From NCBI RefSeq assembly GCF_000518785.1, contig NZ_KI912495.1:471258-535257 (forward strand): a stretch of DNA of 64,000 nucleotides, given 5' to 3'. Position numbers and translations under genes: made by a program. The notes below the pieces were generated by a model. It ran no database searches and had not been told where the DNA came from. It saw only the letters and a list, made by a program, of their open reading frames with translations. Source of the stretch: Paenirhizobium selenitireducens ATCC BAA-1503 (GTDB lineage Bacteria > Pseudomonadota > Alphaproteobacteria > Rhizobiales > Rhizobiaceae). This document shows positions 40,289 to 49,485 of this stretch, piece by piece. Position 1 is the stretch's first letter, and each line of letters begins with the position of its first letter.

Positions 40289-41230
40289 TCAGTAGAGATC
40301 GGAATCCAGCATGGAGAGGCGCCAGAGGCGGCCGTCGGTCAGATCGGCGGGAAGGGGTATGAAGGTTCTGCCGCCGAAATAGGTGACGGGCGCCGACGCC
40401 TTGAAGCCGGCCATTTCGAGCGGCAGGCGATGCAGGTCGTTGGGCAGACACCAGGTGGCGATGCGCGTGCGGCCGGAGGCGGCGGCATGCGCGGCGACCG
40501 TGTTGATCAGCGCGCGGGCGGCGGCCCCGCTTGCGGCGCGCAGTTCGACGAGATCGAGCATGTCCGCGCCATAGGCCTTGGTCAGCGCATAACCGGCAAT
40601 CTCGTCGCCTTCCTCCAGCACGAAACGCGTGTAGGTGTTGTCGGGATTGCGATCGATCCGCCAGGCCAGGATGTCGCTGTCGCGGTGCGGTGCGATCGGC
40701 AGGTCGCCCGCGACCTTGGCAAAGAAGCGGCCGAACCGTGCGTCGATGCGCTCGGCGATCTGGACGGCTGGGTCGGCTTGTGCCGGGTGACGCAGCGAAG
40801 CGATGTCGAGCGTGAGGGTTGGGACCTCGTAACTGTCATACCAGCCGGCCCGCATGATGCGCAGCGCATGCACGGCCGGGTTGGGAAAGCCGTAGACCGC
40901 CGATATCCCTTGCTCCGGAAGCGTAGCGTAGAGCGCGTCGGCGGTCTTCTCAAACAGCCGCCGGCCCCGCCAGTCCGGGTGGGTCATCGTCGTCATGGAG
41001 AGGGCGGCAGGGTGGTACTCCCCGTGGAGACTCAAAGGCGCGCGGCTCGCCGCATAGTGCCCGACCAGCGCGCCTTCGGCGAAAGCGAGCATGACGAGCG
41101 GGCCGCCTGCCGGATGGTCGAGGAAGCGCCAGCGCCAGAATTCGAGGCTCATCGGGCGTCCGAAGACGATTTCGAACAGGGCCGTAATCGCCGGCTCATC
41201 CCCGCTTCGGTAGGGTCGAAACTCAAACAT
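40289..41230 (-). CDS. GNAT family N-acetyltransferase
   Basis: A 313-residue protein with two GNAT-like halves. The first has FRPYRSGDEPAITALFEIVFGRPMSLEFWRWRFLDHPAGG and SMTTMTHPDWRGRRLFEKTADAL, the acetyl-CoA loop region. The second has FVLEEGDEIAGYALTKAYG and INTVAAHAAASGRTRIATW. Similar duplicated GNATs occur in nonulosonate clusters. It could acylate an amino group of the sugar or transfer a different acyl chain. It lies between legG and legH with gaps of 11 and 3 bases. Confidence 0.75.
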   Translation of the reverse strand: MFEFRPYRSGDEPAITALFEIVFGRPMSLEFWRWRFLDHPAGGPLVMLAFAEGALVGHYAASRAPLSLHGEYHPAALSMTTMTHPDWRGRRLFEKTADALYATLPEQGISAVYGFPNPAVHALRIMRAGWYDSYEVPTLTLDIASLRHPAQADPAVQIAERIDARFGRFFAKVAGDLPIAPHRDSDILAWRIDRNPDNTYTRFVLEEGDEIAGYALTKAYGADMLDLVELRAASGAAARALINTVAAHAAASGRTRIATWCLPNDLHRLPLEMAGFKASAPVTYFGGRTFIPLPADLTDGRLWRLSMLDSDLY

Positions 41231-41233
41231 CCT

Positions 41234-41881
41234 CTACTCCGCTATCGGGGCAACCTGCGATCGCCGCGAGGCTTTCAGCTGGGTGCCTTCGTGCAGGTCG
41301 TTGACCACGGTGGTTCCGGCCCCGACAAAGGCGCCCCTGCCGATGTGGATGCCGGGGACGATGACGGCGCCCGCGCCGACAAAGGCGTGGTCTCCGACGT
41401 GGACGGCGCCACACAGCACTGCCCCGGGCGCGATCATTGCGCCAGCGCCGATCGTGCAGTCGTGGTCCACCTGTGCACCGGTATTGATGATCGCTGCAGG
41501 GCCGACCACGCTGTCGGCCTGGATAATGGCGCCGGCCATGACAACGGCACCTGCTTCGATCCGGGCCGAGGGCGAGACGATCGCGTTCGGATGGATCAAC
41601 GAGGGCACGCGCGCGCCGGCAGCGGCAAGCCGCACGAATTCGCGCCAGCGGATCTCGCCCTCGCCGATTGCCGGAAACAGGTCGTTCTGTTCAAGCCAGG
41701 ACGGGTCCGCGGTCAGATCGGCACCATCGCCGAGCAGCGGAGCGCCAAGATTTTCCTCACCCCGTTCACTGCGGGGAGCGAGGAAGCCGGCGATCTGCCA
41801 GCCTGCCGCCCGGGCGAGTTCGGCGATGACTTTCGCATGCCCGCCGGCTCCCAGGAGAATCAGTCGGCTCGGTCGCCTCAT
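41234..41881 (-). CDS. legH: NeuD/LegH-like hexapeptide-repeat sugar acetyltransferase
   Basis: A 215-residue acetyltransferase. The N-terminal nucleotide-sugar-binding fold (LILLGAGGHAKVIAELARAAGWQIAGFL) is followed by a left-handed beta-helix of hexapeptide repeats. Active-site features are NTGAQVDHDCTIGAGAMIAPGAVLCG, with a catalytic His in VDHDC, and HAFVGAGAVIVPGIHIGRGAFVGAGTTVVNDL. Homologues acetylate the 4-amino group (LegH/PglD type) or hydroxyls of sialic acid (NeuD). In this cluster the LegH role after LegC is likely. The stop of legI overlaps its start by 4 bases. Confidence 0.82.
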   Translation of the reverse strand: MRRPSRLILLGAGGHAKVIAELARAAGWQIAGFLAPRSERGEENLGAPLLGDGADLTADPSWLEQNDLFPAIGEGEIRWREFVRLAAAGARVPSLIHPNAIVSPSARIEAGAVVMAGAIIQADSVVGPAAIINTGAQVDHDCTIGAGAMIAPGAVLCGAVHVGDHAFVGAGAVIVPGIHIGRGAFVGAGTTVVNDLHEGTQLKASRRSQVAPIAE

Positions 41882-42927
41882 GCCAGATCCTCAAGGGACA
41901 GCAAGGTATTCTCGGCGATGTCACGGCCAAGCGTGCGTCCGACCATCAATCCCTCCATCCGGGGCGGCAGGCCGGTGCCGGGACGCAGCAATGTGAGGTC
42001 TTCGGCGGTGAGCTTGTGGCCGGCCGGAAGGCTACGGCTGACGGCGACGCTGCGCCGGCCAAGCTGGCGGGCCGAGGCTTCGCAGGGTTGGGGCGCTTTC
42101 ACCGGGCTGCCGAGGGCCTGTTCGACGCTACGGATGCCCGCGACCATCGCCGCGAATTCGGCCGGCTCCAGCGAGGCCTTGTGGTCAGGGCCAGGCAGGT
42201 TGCGGTCGAGGGTCATGTGCTTTTCGATGACGCAGGCGCCCAGCGCCACGGCGGCGATCGAAACGGCGATCCCGTCCGAGTGGTCGGAATAGCCCACGGG
42301 CAGTCCCGTCACGTCGGCAAGCGCGGGAATGACCCTGAGGTTGAGTTCGTCGGACGGCGCCGGATAGCAGCTCGTGCAGTGCAGCAGCGCGATGTCCTGG
42401 CTGCCGGCCTTGCGCAGGGTCTCGACGCCGAAGGCGACCTCTTCGAGGTCGCACATGCCGGTGGAAAGAATGACGGGGCGCCCTTTGGCGCCCATATGCG
42501 CCAGGTAGGATTGCGAGATGCAGTCGGGCGAGGGGACCTTGAAGGCGGGAACGTCGAGCCGGTCCAGCATGTCGATGCTTTCCACGTCGAAGGGCGAGGA
42601 AAGAAAGATGATGCCCTCGGCGCGGCATTGTTCGAGCAGGACGAGATGGGCCGCCTCGCTGAGTTCCAGAGCGGCGAGCATGGCATGCTGGTCCGTCAGG
42701 TTGGTATTGGCCTTCTGGTAGGCTGCCGTCGGCGTGGCGCGCACGACCAGCTTGTCCGCCTGGAAAGTCTGGAACTTGACCGCATCGGCTCCCGCCGCGC
42801 GCGCCGCGCTGACGAGCTTGGCCGCCAGCTCGGGATCGCCGTTATGGTTCACGCCGATTTCGGCAATGATGAAACACGGGTTGTTTCGGCCGATGGTCCT
42901 GTCGGCGATCGAAAATGACTTGCTCAT
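41878..42927 (-). CDS. legI: Nonulosonic acid synthase, NeuB/LegI family
   Basis: A 349-residue enzyme that condenses a free 6-deoxy-diamino sugar with phosphoenolpyruvate. The TIM-barrel begins FIIAEIGVNHNGDPELAAKLVSAARAAGADAVKFQTFQADKL. The metal and PEP site is KVPSPDCISQSYLA, and HCTSCYPAPSDELNLRVI and GYSDHSDGIAVSIAAVALGACVIEKHMTLDRNLPGPDHKASLEP complete the catalytic core. The last ~60 residues form an SAF (antifreeze-like) domain (LGRRSVAVSRSLPAGHKLTAEDLTLLRPGTGLPP). The DRNLPGPDHKASLEP segment occurs in both NeuB and LegI; neighbours favour LegI. Confidence 0.9.
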   Translation of the reverse strand: MSKSFSIADRTIGRNNPCFIIAEIGVNHNGDPELAAKLVSAARAAGADAVKFQTFQADKLVVRATPTAAYQKANTNLTDQHAMLAALELSEAAHLVLLEQCRAEGIIFLSSPFDVESIDMLDRLDVPAFKVPSPDCISQSYLAHMGAKGRPVILSTGMCDLEEVAFGVETLRKAGSQDIALLHCTSCYPAPSDELNLRVIPALADVTGLPVGYSDHSDGIAVSIAAVALGACVIEKHMTLDRNLPGPDHKASLEPAEFAAMVAGIRSVEQALGSPVKAPQPCEASARQLGRRSVAVSRSLPAGHKLTAEDLTLLRPGTGLPPRMEGLMVGRTLGRDIAENTLLSLEDLA

Positions 42928-45554
42928 ACAAGATACTCTTTAAAGGGGGCCGTTACGAAAAGGGACGAGGGCAGTTCGTCATGGCGACGAATGCCTGCGG
43001 AACCCTTGGAGATGATGTCCTCGACGACGGTCTCGAGGCGATCAAAGGTGGAGTTGTCGAACAAGTGAGGATTCGCTGCCTTGAATTCCTTGGCGCCGGA
43101 TTTTGCATCGCGATGCAATGTAAGCGCCTCGCGAATCGTGTCCATCGTTTCTTTCTCCGTGGTGCAGAGCGGGATACCGAGGATCCTGTCGTATTCCACG
43201 GGGTATGCAACCCCGGCCCTCCCGACGATTGCGACATTGCGTTCCAGCACGACGGCTTCCAGGGCCGTGACGCTGTAGGCGGTCAGAACCAGCTCGCTTG
43301 CGATCAGCAGGTCCTTGATATCGACATCCGCCACATAGCAGAGATCCGCGGCCTCTTCCTCGGCAATGATCTGGCGATAGCGACCGACATGCCCCGGACC
43401 TTCTTCCGGATGGGCCTTGAGGATCACACGCACAGGCGTGTCGAGCGCCTTGACCGCCCGGATGATCATCCGCCAGACGGCGAGGATGTGCTCCGCCGGC
43501 ATCGGCTGGGTCGGAACCGCGATGATCGGCGGATCGCCCGGATGGAGCCCAATCTTGCGACGGGCGTCCTTTCGGGCCGCGATCGGATCGTAGTTCATCG
43601 GGCGCAAGACGCGCGGGGATCCGAACGGGTAGCAGCGTTCTTTGGGGATGCCGAAATAGTGGTCATATTCCTGCGCATAATAGTCCGAATACACAGCGGC
43701 ATAATCGCTGAGAATCGTACTGTACCGGCAGTAGGCGGCGTTCAGGCAGTGGGGCTCGACCGCCAGGCTCGGGATGCCGGCTTCTCGTGCCAAGGTGGTG
43801 AACTGGGCGTTGCGCGCAGTCCGGATCGGCGATATCGCCACGGCCGAATACTCTTGCTGCTGGAAGAGCGCTGCGATCGCGCGGGCATTTGCCATGGTAT
43901 GCAGCACGGTTTGGGACATACCATCGGTGAGCATGAAATCGATCGCGGCATGAACCGCGTGATCCAGGTGATTCTTCGAAAGGAGATCCCTTGTTGTGTC
44001 CGCCACACTGAGCAGAAAGGCATCTGAAAATGCATGGGCGCTCGACTTGTCCGGAACCGGAGCGGCCAACTTCAGGTAGCCCGGCCGGCGACCTTTCTCG
44101 ACCTTCGGCAGGAACGGATCCTGCTGAGCCGCTGAAAAGTTCTTCAGGAGGCTGTTGATGCTGCCCATGGTGAGAATAACGTCTACATTGTAGCGCGAAT
44201 GGAGATGGGTCGCCATCTGAACGGCTGTGTATCCATAAGCTCTGCCCTCCTGCACGACGAATGCCACGCTCTTGCGATTCGGCAGATGGCTCGGGGTGGT
44301 CCGTTCCGGAACTTTGCTTGCAGCCAGCAGATATTCTTTGACGCCTTCCGGCGGGCGAACCTCTGAATCGGCTTGTCTGTCTTCCTCCAGCGTCGCGATG
44401 CGTTCGAGGATAAAGGCGCCGCTGCCAACAGAGGCGCGTCGTTGCATATCGGATACCCGGGCAGCGTGTTTGACGACAGTCCTGATCTTGCGGGGGCGGC
44501 AGCACCCCTGAATCCGCGGATCCTGCCACAGTGCCGGGTCTGAATAGAATAGGCGAAGAAGCTCGAATCCATCGCCGAAGGTCACGATGACGCTGTCGAA
44601 CGACGGATCCAGCACAGCCCGCAAGACCCCTTCGAGACGCAATGTCTTGAAGAAGAGTTTGTCGCTGAGCTCCAGGGTCAGGTCCTTGTCGAAGTCCTGA
44701 AGGCCCGGGACCAATTCTCCGATCCACGGTGTACCCTGGATAAAGCTCTTGCCAATAGCCTCGGCCGCTTCCAGCGTCTTCTGGTGCATATCGAAGTAGC
44801 GCTGGTGAAAACGATCGACGCGGGAGCGCCCATGCTCGACCACGATTTCGCATCCGGGGATCTCTGCCTGAAGGGCCTTCAGATCGAGCCGCCCATAGAG
44901 ATCCTTGTATTGCAGAAGCGTGATCTTCTCCGCCCCGGACGCCAGGCTCTTGATCGCGGCCGGCGAGAGTTCGTCATCCATGATGATGAGCCGGCTCTTG
45001 CACGGCCCCGGCCGCATATGCTCCGGGGATGCGATACCCGGGGAGGAGGAAACCGTGTCGTAGAGATGGCGCGGGCAAAGAGAAAGAAGCAGCGACGACC
45101 AGTCCACGTTCGAACTGCCACGGGCGTCGTTCTGGTGCGCGGCGACGACCTGAAGGACCAGGTCAACGTCGCCGCGCTCCAGAAGCGCGGCGATCAACGC
45201 GATCGAGGCGTCTTCCTGCTGGCTCGCGGTGTCGATGATCGTCGGCAAAGCTGCAGCCAGTCGATCGCCGCTCGGGCGGTGGGTGCCGGTCGCCACCAGA
45301 GCGATGTGGTAGTCCTGAAGTCTTGGTCGTGCGGACAGATAGTCCAAGACAAACCGATCCGCACTATCCTGCCCGGAGCGAGAGCGGATTTGCTCATGCA
45401 GCCAGAGAATACGCGCCTGGGTCCGTCGGACGATCGGCGAGTAGGAGAGATAGGCGCCTGCAGCTTTGGCGCCGAGCACCATGAGAATTGCCTGGAGAGA
45501 CCACCGGGTGATCTGGCGCTCGATCTGGCCCAGGTAGTCGATGGTCGACTTCAT
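42924..45554 (-). CDS. Large putative GT-B-type glycosyltransferase of the nonulosonate cluster
   Basis: An 876-residue protein of unknown family. It starts with a partly hydrophobic helix (ITRWSLQAILMVLGAKAAGAYLSY), then ~400 residues without a recognised domain. The C-terminal half looks GT-B-like: KSVAFVVQEGRAYGYTAVQMATHL, then PSLAVEPHCLNAAYCRYSTILSDYAAVYSDYYAQEYDHYFGIPKERCYPFGSPRV, a MPAEHILAVWRMIIRAVK-plus-ILKAHPEEG segment and LVLTAYSVTALEAVVLERNVAIVG. These echo capsule/polysialic-acid-type transferases. ATG 45554 has AAGGAGG 7 nt upstream, a very strong site. It overlaps legI by 4 bases. Confidence 0.6.
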   Translation of the reverse strand: MKSTIDYLGQIERQITRWSLQAILMVLGAKAAGAYLSYSPIVRRTQARILWLHEQIRSRSGQDSADRFVLDYLSARPRLQDYHIALVATGTHRPSGDRLAAALPTIIDTASQQEDASIALIAALLERGDVDLVLQVVAAHQNDARGSSNVDWSSLLLSLCPRHLYDTVSSSPGIASPEHMRPGPCKSRLIIMDDELSPAAIKSLASGAEKITLLQYKDLYGRLDLKALQAEIPGCEIVVEHGRSRVDRFHQRYFDMHQKTLEAAEAIGKSFIQGTPWIGELVPGLQDFDKDLTLELSDKLFFKTLRLEGVLRAVLDPSFDSVIVTFGDGFELLRLFYSDPALWQDPRIQGCCRPRKIRTVVKHAARVSDMQRRASVGSGAFILERIATLEEDRQADSEVRPPEGVKEYLLAASKVPERTTPSHLPNRKSVAFVVQEGRAYGYTAVQMATHLHSRYNVDVILTMGSINSLLKNFSAAQQDPFLPKVEKGRRPGYLKLAAPVPDKSSAHAFSDAFLLSVADTTRDLLSKNHLDHAVHAAIDFMLTDGMSQTVLHTMANARAIAALFQQQEYSAVAISPIRTARNAQFTTLAREAGIPSLAVEPHCLNAAYCRYSTILSDYAAVYSDYYAQEYDHYFGIPKERCYPFGSPRVLRPMNYDPIAARKDARRKIGLHPGDPPIIAVPTQPMPAEHILAVWRMIIRAVKALDTPVRVILKAHPEEGPGHVGRYRQIIAEEEAADLCYVADVDIKDLLIASELVLTAYSVTALEAVVLERNVAIVGRAGVAYPVEYDRILGIPLCTTEKETMDTIREALTLHRDAKSGAKEFKAANPHLFDNSTFDRLETVVEDIISKGSAGIRRHDELPSSLFVTAPFKEYLV

Positions 45555-45710
45555 ATCGCAGCCTCCTTGTAGTCGGTATGTCCCGCGTAATCGCTTTTCC
45601 CGGGCAAATTGGTAGTGGTCAGGCTGCCGGCAAGAGCCGGCTCGACTTCGGTCGCTCACCTGCGGTGCGCGTCTGGACGACGCACACCGCGTCGTCTCGG
45701 TCGGCCAGCG

Positions 45711-46802
45711 TCAATAGCTGGAAATCTTCGCGATTTCCCGGCGTGCTCTCTCCAGATCGGCAACCTGGCCGATGTCGCACCAGTATTCCCGCAAGGGAAA
45801 CACGGCTGCCGCGCTGGGATCCTTCTGCATCAGGCTGTCGAAAAGCGACGGCATGTCGAAATAGCCGCTCTCCGGCAGCAATTCCAGGATTGCCGGGTCG
45901 AGGACATAGATGCCGCTGTTCACATAGTGGCGGTGCATCGGCTTTTCTTCGATCCCGACGAACCGTCCTCCCGCTTGCGCCACGACCCCATACGGCACCT
46001 GGACGGTGTATTCGCGCAGGCACATCGTCGCCTCGACACCGGTTTCGAGGTGATAGCTGGCGATGGCCGCGAAATTCGCTGCAGTCAGAAGGTCTCCGTT
46101 CATGACGAAGAAGGGCCCCCTGATGTCTTTCGGCAGCAGGCGAAGACTGCCGGCCGTGCCCAGCCTTTCCGTTTCCTCGATGTAGGTGATTTGCGCTCCG
46201 AACGCCTCGCCCTCGCCGAAATGCTCCTTGATGACATGCGACAGATAGTTGACCGATACGTAGAACCGCGTGAATCCCTGGCTGACGAAACGGCGGATGA
46301 TGTGCTCGAGGATCGGACGTCCGCCGACATCGATCATCGGCTTGGGAATATTGTCGGTGAATGGTCTAAGACGAGTCCCGAGACCGCCGGCCATCAGGAC
46401 GACCGGAAGGTCGTGGGAATACGGATTGGCGACGAGGTCCTCGGTTCGATAGAGGCCCAGCACGTTGCCTTGCTCGTCGACGACGGGCAGGCGCGTGATT
46501 CTCTCCTGGCCGAGCAGCGTTCTGGCCAGTTCTTCTCGGCTTGCCGTCCGCTTGCAGACGGTGGGCTTTCGATTGAGGATTTGCGAAACCGGGCCGGAGA
46601 GATCGACGCCGCGGAGAATGGCCCTGCGAATGTCGCCATCGGTCACGACACCGAGAAGGTGACGGCTCTCATCGACCGCGATTGCAATCTGTTGCGTCCC
46701 GGCATCGATCACCCGGATGGCATCAAGGATGCTCGCATCGGGGCTCACGAACAGTGGCTCGGCCGGATGCAGGACCGGTTTCAGGGACAAATCATCGTGC
46801 AT
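45711..46802 (-). CDS. PtmE-like nucleotidyltransferase with N-terminal CBS domains
   Basis: A 363-residue protein. Two CBS domains occupy residues ~1-120 (LLGVVTDGDIRRAILRGVDLSGPVSQILNRKP and ITRLPVVDEQGNVLGLYRTEDLV). The nucleotidyltransferase follows, with the classic VVLMAGGLGTRLRPFTDNIPKPMIDVGGRPILEHIIRRF and MNGDLLTA. It matches the architecture of Campylobacter PtmE, a glucosamine-1-phosphate guanylyltransferase that starts GDP-linked legionaminic synthesis. This makes the cluster likely to use GDP-sugars. ATG 46802 is chosen for AGAGGA 5 nt upstream. It is the first gene of the minus-strand operon. Confidence 0.8.
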   Translation of the reverse strand: MHDDLSLKPVLHPAEPLFVSPDASILDAIRVIDAGTQQIAIAVDESRHLLGVVTDGDIRRAILRGVDLSGPVSQILNRKPTVCKRTASREELARTLLGQERITRLPVVDEQGNVLGLYRTEDLVANPYSHDLPVVLMAGGLGTRLRPFTDNIPKPMIDVGGRPILEHIIRRFVSQGFTRFYVSVNYLSHVIKEHFGEGEAFGAQITYIEETERLGTAGSLRLLPKDIRGPFFVMNGDLLTAANFAAIASYHLETGVEATMCLREYTVQVPYGVVAQAGGRFVGIEEKPMHRHYVNSGIYVLDPAILELLPESGYFDMPSLFDSLMQKDPSAAAVFPLREYWCDIGQVADLERARREIAKISSY

Positions 46803-47078
46803 TGGCATCCTCTGGCAAATGGTCACTTTGCTCCATGACGGCAGCTTGCACTCCCCACTCTCAAATCACAGGGACAATGACAACTGCTGCGCTAAAGTTT
46901 TTGTCGGGCAATCAACAGGGAACCCGCCTCCGGAATTCGGTCCTTGCTAATCGACACCCGTTTCGGACGTCCCCCAACGTCCGGGCGGAAGGATACATTT
47001 TGATGACAGTTCAAAACGAATTTTCGACTTTCCGTATATTTGTAGTTCGTCATTTTGCCCGGTCAAGTCCGTGGTACG
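46803..47078. other. AT-richer region upstream of the nonulosonate operon
   Basis: 275 bases lie between the kpsC stop (47079) and the PtmE-like start. They include a strikingly AT-rich stretch (~46990-47060). It probably holds the operon promoter on the minus strand, but I could not identify confident hexamers or a kpsC terminator. Confidence 0.4.
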
Positions 47079-49154
47079 CTAGCGGCCCATCCACGATGCC
47101 GTGACCAGGCGAAACTTGCGCAGCTTGCGCACAAGGTATTCCGCAACCTTGCCGCGTCGCGTGTCCAAATTGGGGCGGGTTTCCATTATCCTGTGTAGCG
47201 TTGCTTCGCAGGACGCGTACGTTTTCAGGTCCCAGTCCCAATAGAGGGGGTATTTCAGCAGGGTTCCCGCCACAAGCTCATCGAGCGTCAGTTTGCGTCC
47301 TCGTCGCGAAAAGGCATCCGCCCCGGCGATGTCATCTGTCAGGCCCCAGCCGGCATAGAACGGTACGCCATAGACGACGACGCGCTTGTCGCGCAAGAGC
47401 GCGTCATATCCGGTCAGCGATGTCATCGTATGCACGACGTCGCATGCCTCGATGCAGCCGATCACCGAACGTTCAGTCTCGACATGGTCCGCATAGGCCG
47501 CCAGTTGACTCGGCGGGATATGCCCGGCGCGATTTCCGGACGCAACGTCCGGATGTGGTTTGTAGACGATGAAGGCGTCGGGATGGGCGGCGCGCGCGGC
47601 GGCCAGAAGGTCGGCATTGGTTCTTATGCCTGGACAGCCGTAGCGGATCGAGGCGTCGTCCTCGACCTGTCCCGGAACCAGCACCACCTGGCGCGTGCCG
47701 CGTCCCCAATCCGGCGTATCCGCTGCCCCGACATTGTACTTGGTGATGCCGTTGTCGACGATCATCGCTCTAAGCCTGGCGGCCAGCGCCAGTTCTTCGG
47801 GTGCAAAGGCCGCGATATTCAGGATACATTCGAGATCGGAGGGGCGCCCCGGATCGAAATAGATGCCGCGCGAATCGAGCACGATCGAAGAGGGCTTGAT
47901 GAAATCGGAGCCCAGGCCGACCGATCGGATGAAGCCGTCCTCCATATGCAGGATCTTTGCGCCTGTGGCGGTCGCGAGCGCTTCGAGACCGGGGGGAAGG
48001 TCGCGGCCCCAGACGACGAGGCAGTCGCCGGCCCGTGGTTCGCTTGCCTGCGCCGCCGCGACGTCGGCGACGAAATGAACGCGTTCCGGGTGCATGGACA
48101 GGAGCGGGCGAAGCGTCGCCGCCTTCCAGCGCCGCAGGCCGAGGCAGATCATCCGACCGGAAAAGCGCGCCGCCATCCGCTTTTGCAGCACGAGCCAGTC
48201 GATCACGTCGAAAATCGTGCCACGCGTTCGGCTGACGGGATTGAGGTAGGTGGTGTAGTGGAAATAGGCGGCGGCAAACAGTTCATCGATCGTGCGCCGA
48301 CGTGTGCGGCGCGCACAGGGTTGCCGGTCGTCGGTCGACCCCCAACCCGAATACCAAGGCAGCCCGAACACCGACACCGGCTTTCCCGCAAGGAGCGCCT
48401 CGAAGCCCATGGTGGACGTCACCGCATAGACGCGGTCCATCTTCTCGATGAGGCTGAGCGGATTGATCGCATCGCGCAGCAGGACCGTGCGCTCGTCGTT
48501 CTGAATGTGGCTGAGATAACCGCGCTTCTGGCCGGATGTCACCTCCGGATGGGTCTTGACGTAGACGGTTGCATCGGGGTTTTCGGAGCGCGCTGCGGCG
48601 AGCATCGCCTCGAAGGTGTCGGCCGTGGCCCCGCCCATCGCCACGCTGTTGTCCCCGGCCGTCTGGTCGATGACCAGAACGCGCCTGACATCGCCGGGGC
48701 GCAGCGCCTTCTCGTCGAGGCCCGGCGCATGGTTGTACTTGCTCAGCCGGTGTTCGAGGATCAGCCCTCTTGCTCTTTCAACGTCGGCTTCCAGGCCGGC
48801 GAGCACGTCGGTCTGCGAATTCAGCAGGCTTTCCAGCGCCGACGGACGGCGGCTGTCATAGTAGATGCCTTCGCTGTCCCGCACGATCGAGAGCGGCGGG
48901 TGGTTCTTTCCGGCGAAATACGAGCGGAGAAAGCCGTCCTCGAGGAAGATTGCCGGGATATCCAGGCGGGCGGCGAGCTCGGCCGCACGCTGCCCGCTCG
49001 GCTTCGTCCCCCAGCCGGCGATTGCAACGAGATCGTCCTTTGTCGACCGCTGTGAGGCGCGGCAGGCCTCGGCGCCGAGAAACACGTCGATGAACGGTAT
49101 TTTGGCTATGCCGCCGGAGGTAACACCGATCTTGCCTGTCGCGGACGAATTCAT
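47079..49154 (-). CDS. kpsC: Capsular polysaccharide export/initiation protein KpsC (dual Kdo transferase)
   Basis: A 691-residue cytoplasmic glycosyltransferase with two homologous halves, as in KpsC/LipA. Repeat A has IFLEDGFLRSYFAGKNHPPLSIVRDSEGIYYDSRRPSALESLL, and repeat B has LHMEDGFIRSVGLGSDFIKPSSIVLDSRGIYFDPGRPSDLECIL. Each half also has a KTHPEV/KPHPDV segment and a later GFEALLAGKPVSVFGLPWYSGWG/GYDALLRDKRVVVYGVPFYAGWG pair. In E. coli and rhizobia KpsC adds alternating beta-Kdo residues that link K-antigen to its lipid anchor. No KpsS or ABC capsule exporter is in the window. ATG 49154 starts the family domain; the longer open frame is not supported. Confidence 0.9.
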   Translation of the reverse strand: MNSSATGKIGVTSGGIAKIPFIDVFLGAEACRASQRSTKDDLVAIAGWGTKPSGQRAAELAARLDIPAIFLEDGFLRSYFAGKNHPPLSIVRDSEGIYYDSRRPSALESLLNSQTDVLAGLEADVERARGLILEHRLSKYNHAPGLDEKALRPGDVRRVLVIDQTAGDNSVAMGGATADTFEAMLAAARSENPDATVYVKTHPEVTSGQKRGYLSHIQNDERTVLLRDAINPLSLIEKMDRVYAVTSTMGFEALLAGKPVSVFGLPWYSGWGSTDDRQPCARRTRRRTIDELFAAAYFHYTTYLNPVSRTRGTIFDVIDWLVLQKRMAARFSGRMICLGLRRWKAATLRPLLSMHPERVHFVADVAAAQASEPRAGDCLVVWGRDLPPGLEALATATGAKILHMEDGFIRSVGLGSDFIKPSSIVLDSRGIYFDPGRPSDLECILNIAAFAPEELALAARLRAMIVDNGITKYNVGAADTPDWGRGTRQVVLVPGQVEDDASIRYGCPGIRTNADLLAAARAAHPDAFIVYKPHPDVASGNRAGHIPPSQLAAYADHVETERSVIGCIEACDVVHTMTSLTGYDALLRDKRVVVYGVPFYAGWGLTDDIAGADAFSRRGRKLTLDELVAGTLLKYPLYWDWDLKTYASCEATLHRIMETRPNLDTRRGKVAEYLVRKLRKFRLVTASWMGR

Positions 49155-49485
49155 GATCTGCGTTCCACATCCCAATTGCGGCAAGCACCGCGCTGGCCTG
49201 CCGAAGGCCGCCCGAGCCGGAGACCTTGCTCGCTCGACCACATAATACCTGGGATCGTATGCGGCAAGCGGAAGGCTGGGGCGAGACGGGGGAATGGGGT
49301 GGCCACCGTCGATCATATGCGGCGGACGGCGTGCGACACGCTCTTCTCGGAGCCCCTGCAGGCGTCCGGTGCCATTGGGCTCCGGCGATTTTGCCGCAAC
49401 AGGCAATCCCCTGTTAACGGCAGATTAGCGAGTTCAAATGAGAGTGGAGTCCAGCTGGCCAGGAAAAACGCAGCCGGGAGCGACT
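49155..49485. other. Divergent intergenic region kpsC / GGDEF-EAL gene
   Basis: No gene is seen. TTAA-N7-TTAG at 49414-49428 is one mismatch from a CtrA box and lies 58 bases upstream of the GGDEF-EAL start; it is a weak regulatory candidate. Confidence 0.35.

Noticed and set aside
31155..46802. Pseudaminic acid or plain sialic acid pathway as the product of the cluster
   Set aside because: The dehydratase carries the LegB-type FSLYNSFGTWGWLD segment, and a CBS-nucleotidyltransferase of the PtmE type is present; no PseB or PseC homologue is seen. Rejected as first choice, not excluded.
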